A DNA stretch of 64,000 nucleotides from Brevibacillus_H ginsengisoli (GTDB lineage Bacteria > Bacillota > Bacilli > Brevibacillales > Brevibacillaceae). A model generated the notes under the pieces. It was given only the letters and a program-made list of their open reading frames with translations. It ran no database searches and had not been told where the DNA came from. How positions within the stretch are numbered: position 1 is the stretch's first letter; every line of letters starts with the position of its first letter. The stretch spans positions 1 to 64,000 of the forward strand of contig NZ_JBNJQR010000005.1 of NCBI RefSeq assembly GCF_050113715.1. Reading direction: 5' to 3'. Made by a program: the position numbers and the translations under genes. Below are positions 60,418-64,000 of the stretch, one piece after another.

Positions 60418-61062
60418 GTGTGTTGTTTTAAAATTATGGGTGTAAGGATGTACAGCTCTATGACAGGGAATATACTATACATGTTTTATTCTGTATTTAT
60501 TACAGTTAGCATGATTATATTAAGTGTCACTATTAGGGTGAAAAAAGGCAGTTCATCATTAAAAAGTTTTATCATTTTAAGTCTCCCAATTCTATTATTT
60601 ATTCAGGTTTATTTTTGGAACTCAAAATTTAATGACTTTACGAAGAGCCTCCTTTTTCCCAGCAAGGTCTATGAATGTGGTTACGTGGAAGACTTGAAAA
60701 ATATATCAATTCCACTTCCCAAAAGAACTGTATTTCATGGGAAGGAAGATGCATGTTCGTCTCGTTATTCAACGTATATAAATGATCATGAGTTTACTCA
60801 TTTCTATGAGAATGAACTGAATAAATTAACAAATAAAAAGGAGATAAAGAACTACAGTTATGTTGAAAAAAATGACGGTTTCTGGGTAGAAGAAAAGGGA
60901 TATTCAATAAATTTATTGTCAGGTTCAAAACTTGAAATATTTATACATCGAAGAGAAAGTGAGAATAACTGGTCTATTAGTATTGATTTTTTCCACAATA
61001 AAAAGCCCGACCTCATGAGGTCTGGGCTTTTGTTATCAGTTAGCGGTTTTTTCATTTTTTGA
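60418..61062 (+). CDS. Membrane protein of unknown function, end overlaps a terminator
   Basis: Up to 214 residues with two N-terminal membrane helices (about residues 15-38 and 47-66) and a soluble C-terminal half ('YINDHEFTHFYENELNKLTNKKE'). Starts are ambiguous: GTG 60418, ATG 60436, 60448 or 60460. AT-rich. The last 20 residues, from 'KKPDLMRSG', are encoded by the hairpin that terminates selC transcripts, so the natural end may have been lost and the frame may run on by chance. No family is recognised. Confidence 0.5.
   Translation: MCCFKIMGVRMYSSMTGNILYMFYSVFITVSMIILSVTIRVKKGSSSLKSFIILSLPILLFIQVYFWNSKFNDFTKSLLFPSKVYECGYVEDLKNISIPLPKRTVFHGKEDACSSRYSTYINDHEFTHFYENELNKLTNKKEIKNYSYVEKNDGFWVEEKGYSINLLSGSKLEIFIHRRESENNWSISIDFFHNKKPDLMRSGLLLSVSGFFIF
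61000..61032. terminator. Bidirectional terminator, selC side
   Basis: Stem AAAAGCCCGACCTC / GAGGTCTGGGCTTTT (one mismatch). On the minus strand it follows tRNA-Sec; on the plus strand it lies in the 3' end of the open frame. Confidence 0.85.
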
Positions 61063-61078
61063 AATTACAGCAAAGTTG

Positions 61079-61175
61079 TGGCGGGATTGTATGGGAATCG
61101 AACCCACCAAAGACGTCACGCGCCTCTCGGACGGTTTTGAAGACCGCGGGGGACACCAGTACCCCAACCAACCCC
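61079..61175 (-). tRNA. selC: Selenocysteine tRNA (TCA)
   Basis: A 97-base tRNA on the minus strand with encoded CCA and discriminator G. The anticodon loop CTTCAAA gives TCA, reading UGA. The acceptor GGGGTTG / CAATCCC is extended, the D-stem GGGG / CCCC is long, and a long variable arm of about 22 bases is present, all tRNA-Sec traits. The eighth acceptor pair seems mismatched (G-A). Divergent from selB. Confidence 0.93.
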
Positions 61176-61186
61176 ACATTATATTC

Positions 61187-61248
61187 TTCGACCAAAACTA
61201 TCAAATTTCGACCAAAACTATCATACCTGATGATGGTTTAAAATTCAA
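61187..61248 (-). promoter_or_regulatory. selC promoter and 20-bp-period direct repeats
   Basis: On the minus strand TTGAAT (61243-61248), 17 bases, TATGAT (61220-61225). The leader holds two copies of TTCGACCAAAACTATCA (plus-strand reading, 61187-61203 and 61207-61223), one overlapping the -10. A TATAAT nearer the tRNA is too close to its 5' end to be the promoter. Confidence 0.55.
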
Positions 61249-61287
61249 ATGATAAAATGATATAGTTTAGCTTATGCCTACGAGTTA

Positions 61288-61304
61288 CTTTCACTGTGTG
61301 AAAG
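61288..61304 (+). promoter_or_regulatory. Perfect palindrome before selB
   Basis: CTTTCAC-TGT-GTGAAAG, ending a few bases before the ribosome site GGAGG of selB. It could be an operator or an mRNA hairpin acting on selB translation. Confidence 0.45.
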
Positions 61305-61318
61305 ATTGGAGGAAATAG

Positions 61319-63187
61319 ATGAAGCATTATACGATTGGCATCGCCGGGCACATCGACCATGGAAAAACATCGCTTACTAAAGCGCTGACAGGCGTCGACA
61401 CCGATCGACTGAAAGAAGAAAAGGAGCGCCAAATCTCCATTGAACTCGGCTTCGCGCCACTAACGCTATCCCGTCCGGATATGCAGGTGTCCGTCATTGA
61501 CGTGCCTGGTCACAAGCGTTTTATCCGGCAAATGATCGCAGGTGTTGCCGGAATTGATCTAATTCTATTAGTTGTTGCCGCTGATGAAGGCGTAATGCCG
61601 CAAACGAAAGAACATCTGGAAATCGTCAAGCTGCTCGGCATTAAAAAAGGCATCGTTGTTATCAGCAAAATCGATCGCGTGGATACCGAGATGCTGGAAC
61701 TCGCTTACGAGGATATTCACAGCGAATTAGAGGGAACGGTGTTTTACAATGCACCTACCGTATACGTCAACAATTTGCAAAAAACAGGCATTGTCGAGTT
61801 AAAGCAAGCCATTGAGCAGCAATTGGATCAAACTGTGCCGCGCAATGAATATGGCGCTTTCCGTATGCCTATTGATCAGGTGTTCACGGTAAAAGGCCAT
61901 GGAACGGTAGTTCGCGGCACTGTATACGAAGGCGAAATCCGCCAGGGCGACGATCTCCTTATATTGCCGGAGGGAATTCCGACCAAGGCTCGGCAATTGC
62001 AGGTACACGGCAAACAAGTCGTTGCTTCCGGCGCCGGTCAGCGGCTAGCCATTAACCTGAGTAATGTCGATAAAGACCAGTTGCGGCGCGGCCAAGCGCT
62101 TGTATCCACCGCTGATTACAAGGTCACGCAAGTAATGGACGTATCTTTGCATTGCTTGAATGTCGGTTATCCGATCAAACAACGGATGCCTGTCAAATGC
62201 CACTTAGGGACGTCGGAGGTAATGGGGCATCTTGTATTTTTTGACCGCCAGAAAGTAGAACAGGAAGAAGAAAATATTTTGTGCCAATTGCGATTGACGG
62301 AACCTGTCGTGGCACGGCGCGGCGACAGGTTTATAATTCGTCGGTCAAGCCCGGTGGAAACGATCGGCGGTGGATGGGTTATCGATGTTTTCGCGCAAAA
62401 ACATCGCTTTGGGCCGAAAACAATGGAACTATTGCAAAATAAACAGTCGGGTACGCCGCTGGAACGGATCCTCCGGCTGCTTGAGGAACAAAAGCTGATG
62501 ACAAAGAACGATATTCAATTCTGCACGTCGCTTTCCGAAGAACAATTTGCAGCGACTCTGCAATCGGGACATCTATTGTCCGTAGATAAACAAAAATTCA
62601 CTTCACAAGAGGTCGTGGCGGAAGTTATCGCGCGGACGGAACGCAACTTGCGCGAGCATCATGAACATCATCCGATGCTGATCGGGCTTGGCAAAGCGGA
62701 ATATATGGAGAGATTTTCACAAGCGTATCCGCGGCAACTCCTCGAATATGCGCTTACCCATAACGATGTTTACGCGATCCGACAAGAGCAGTATATTGCC
62801 TGCACAGCATTTCACCCTCATATGCCCAAACAGTGGGAAGTGCGCATGCAGCGGTTGTTTTCAGCGATGGAGCAGGGTGGCATCAAAGTAAAGCCATGGC
62901 AAGAGTATGTGGACGAATTCGGTTTGCCGGAGGCGGTAGCTCAAGCATATCGTCAATATTTGCTAGATAATGGTTTGGCCTATGTGTTCGATCCGATCCA
63001 TCTCATTGCGCAGTCGTCGGTACGTCAGGCCATCGCTTTGTTGCAGAAGCAGACCGGACAGCAATTTGAATTGGGTGTCGTCAAAGACTTGTTTGGCATT
63101 ACCCGCAAGCATCTTGTGCCATTCGTAGAGCTACTCGACAAACTGCAAGTAACGGAAAGAACGGATAACGGTCGAAGGTGGAAATGA
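61319..63187 (+). CDS. selB: Selenocysteine-specific elongation factor
   Basis: A 622-residue GTPase that brings Sec-tRNA to UGA codons marked by a SECIS hairpin. G1 'GHIDHGKTSL' (residues 10-19), G3 'DVPGH', G4 'ISKIDRV', then EF-Tu-like domains II and III ('DQVFTVKGHGTVVRGTVYEGE', 'RRGDRFIIRRSSPVETIGGG') and C-terminal winged helices (about 400-622) that read the SECIS. Length and layout are normal. The ATG follows TTGGAGGAAAT. It is divergent from selC and followed by fdhD; selA and selD are not in this window. Confidence 0.96.
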   Translation: MKHYTIGIAGHIDHGKTSLTKALTGVDTDRLKEEKERQISIELGFAPLTLSRPDMQVSVIDVPGHKRFIRQMIAGVAGIDLILLVVAADEGVMPQTKEHLEIVKLLGIKKGIVVISKIDRVDTEMLELAYEDIHSELEGTVFYNAPTVYVNNLQKTGIVELKQAIEQQLDQTVPRNEYGAFRMPIDQVFTVKGHGTVVRGTVYEGEIRQGDDLLILPEGIPTKARQLQVHGKQVVASGAGQRLAINLSNVDKDQLRRGQALVSTADYKVTQVMDVSLHCLNVGYPIKQRMPVKCHLGTSEVMGHLVFFDRQKVEQEEENILCQLRLTEPVVARRGDRFIIRRSSPVETIGGGWVIDVFAQKHRFGPKTMELLQNKQSGTPLERILRLLEEQKLMTKNDIQFCTSLSEEQFAATLQSGHLLSVDKQKFTSQEVVAEVIARTERNLREHHEHHPMLIGLGKAEYMERFSQAYPRQLLEYALTHNDVYAIRQEQYIACTAFHPHMPKQWEVRMQRLFSAMEQGGIKVKPWQEYVDEFGLPEAVAQAYRQYLLDNGLAYVFDPIHLIAQSSVRQAIALLQKQTGQQFELGVVKDLFGITRKHLVPFVELLDKLQVTERTDNGRRWK

Positions 63188-63223
63188 TAGTCGATCGAAA
63201 GATATGCTAGCTTTTCGTATGAT

Positions 63224-63266
63224 TGTGAATTATTTCACATGAATAGCGTGTGAGAAACGTCATACT
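63224..63266 (+). promoter_or_regulatory. Fnr/Crp-type box and -10 of fdhD
   Basis: TGTGA-ATTATT-TCACA (63224-63239) is a perfect match to the B. subtilis Fnr consensus TGTGA-N6-TCACA. CATACT (63261-63266) is a fair -10; the start site predicted from it (about 63273) puts the box centre at about -41.5, the class-II activator position. Confidence 0.7.
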
Positions 63267-63310
63267 AGCACTAGTAAATAATGCTTATAATTACGGTTGG
63301 GGTGCGTGCT

Positions 63311-64000
63311 ATGAATCAAAGAGGTTGTCCAGAAGAGTATCCGATTGTACTGCGATTAAACGGACATGAAGTCGCTGTGTTTCAGTTAACGAATCGTGAT
63401 TTGGAAGACTGGGCATACGGCTATTTATATTCGGAAGGGATGATCGACTCTACAGCGGATGTCAAGCAAATTGTTGTTGCCAAAGACCGCTCACGAATTG
63501 ATGTCCATTTGCTCACATCATTTGATGTTGAAAAATTTTTTAATAAAAAAGCGCACTATACGGCCGGTTGCGGGCGTGGCGTTACCTTTTTTTCGATGAC
63601 TGATGTGAAGCAATTTCGCAAGATCCAAACAATCCGTCAGGCTAAATTGTCCTACTTGCTTAAGAAGCAAGGTCAATTTGCGCAGAATTCACCAATATAC
63701 CTGGAAACGGGCGGTATGCATGGCGCGTGCATCGTGTTTCCAGATGGCGAAATGATCGTGCGCGAAGATATCGGGCGCCATAACGCGGTCGACAAGATAA
63801 TTGGTTATGCGCTCAGAAATCAATTGTCGGCTGAGGATTTGATTCTGCTGACGACCGGACGTATTTCGTATGAAATGTTGTCCAAATGCGCCAAATTTGG
63901 CGTAGGCATTGTTGGTTCGCGTACAGCTGCGACAAAACAAGCGATTCAGTTAGCAAATGTGCTTCAAATCGAAGTAGTGGGGTATTTACGTGGGAAAAGA
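63311..64000 (+). CDS. fdhD: FdhD, formate dehydrogenase sulfurtransferase (partial)
   Basis: The first 230 codons of an FdhD protein; the frame runs off the window. FdhD passes sulfur from a cysteine desulfurase to the bis-MGD molybdenum cofactor of formate dehydrogenase. Seen: N-terminal 'YPIVLRLNGHEV', 'WAYGYLYSEGMI', the active loop 'TAGCGRG' with Cys87, 'ETGGMHGACIVF', and 'REDIGRHNAVDKIIGYAL' (the hallmark). The loop holds one cysteine, where the E. coli type has two (CxxC). The ATG follows a GGGGTG site. Linked to selB, as expected for a selenocysteine formate dehydrogenase. Confidence 0.93.
   Translation, partial: MNQRGCPEEYPIVLRLNGHEVAVFQLTNRDLEDWAYGYLYSEGMIDSTADVKQIVVAKDRSRIDVHLLTSFDVEKFFNKKAHYTAGCGRGVTFFSMTDVKQFRKIQTIRQAKLSYLLKKQGQFAQNSPIYLETGGMHGACIVFPDGEMIVREDIGRHNAVDKIIGYALRNQLSAEDLILLTTGRISYEMLSKCAKFGVGIVGSRTAATKQAIQLANVLQIEVVGYLRGKR

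Noticed and set aside
61178..61183. TATAAT as the -10 of selC
   Set aside because: It is only two bases from the mature tRNA 5' end, so transcription would start inside the tRNA.

Overview
The window is chromosomal DNA of an endospore-forming, low-GC Gram-positive bacterium, most likely Brevibacillus or a close relative in the Paenibacillaceae. This rests on gene order and content: trxB-rapZ-yvcK-whiA-crh, a cggR-gapA-pgk-tpiA-gpmI-eno block with a matching CggR operator, CtsR control of clpP, secG-rnr-smpB-ssrA, an SspH-type spore protein, a SpoVB-type flippase and rpoN. Species is inferred; no database was searched.

Layout. 1-720: the 3' end of a 23S rRNA gene and tRNA-Asp, -Phe, -Lys and -Gly, with no 5S gene in the usual place. 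820-6924: a YvcD-like TPR protein, thioredoxin reductase, RapZ, YvcK, WhiA and Crh. 7209-10692: fixABCX, an electron-bifurcating flavoprotein complex preceded by an Fnr/Crp-type palindrome. 10740-11016: a structured intergenic element between 10-bp direct repeats. 11071-17310: small spore-type genes, a SpoVB-like flippase, a sortase with a short MPKTG protein, clpP, and an ECF sigma/anti-sigma/polymer-forming-protein operon. 17389-17549: a DnaA-box cluster next to a 28-residue zinc-ribbon microprotein. 18817-24806: an IclR regulator divergent from an ABC importer and an M20 peptidase. Then a PhoX-type phosphatase, rpoN, a thiol-redox protein and the glycolytic operon (28941-36074). 36208-40933: cytochrome c, secG, rnr, smpB and ssrA.

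The accessory part begins at the 3' end of ssrA. An 18-bp copy of the ssrA terminus recurs at 52953-52970, enclosing about 12 kb: a broken IS3-type element, a beta-propeller/Big2 secreted protein, a decayed internal piece of a second tmRNA gene, a CPBP protease, a secreted alpha/beta hydrolase, and an ABC exporter with its own two-component system. The second copy lies inside the frameshifted C-terminus of what looks like a large serine recombinase. I read the locus as stacked integrations at ssrA. Beyond it is a 1,334-residue surface protein with six Ig-like repeats of exactly 300 bp.

The right end holds an alpha-ribazole salvage pair (cblT-cblS) and selenocysteine genes: tRNA-Sec (selC), selB, and a partial fdhD with a perfect Fnr-type box at about -41.5 from a predicted start. 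With the Fnr-type box before fixABCX, this suggests oxygen-responsive redox metabolism with a selenocysteine formate dehydrogenase encoded elsewhere.
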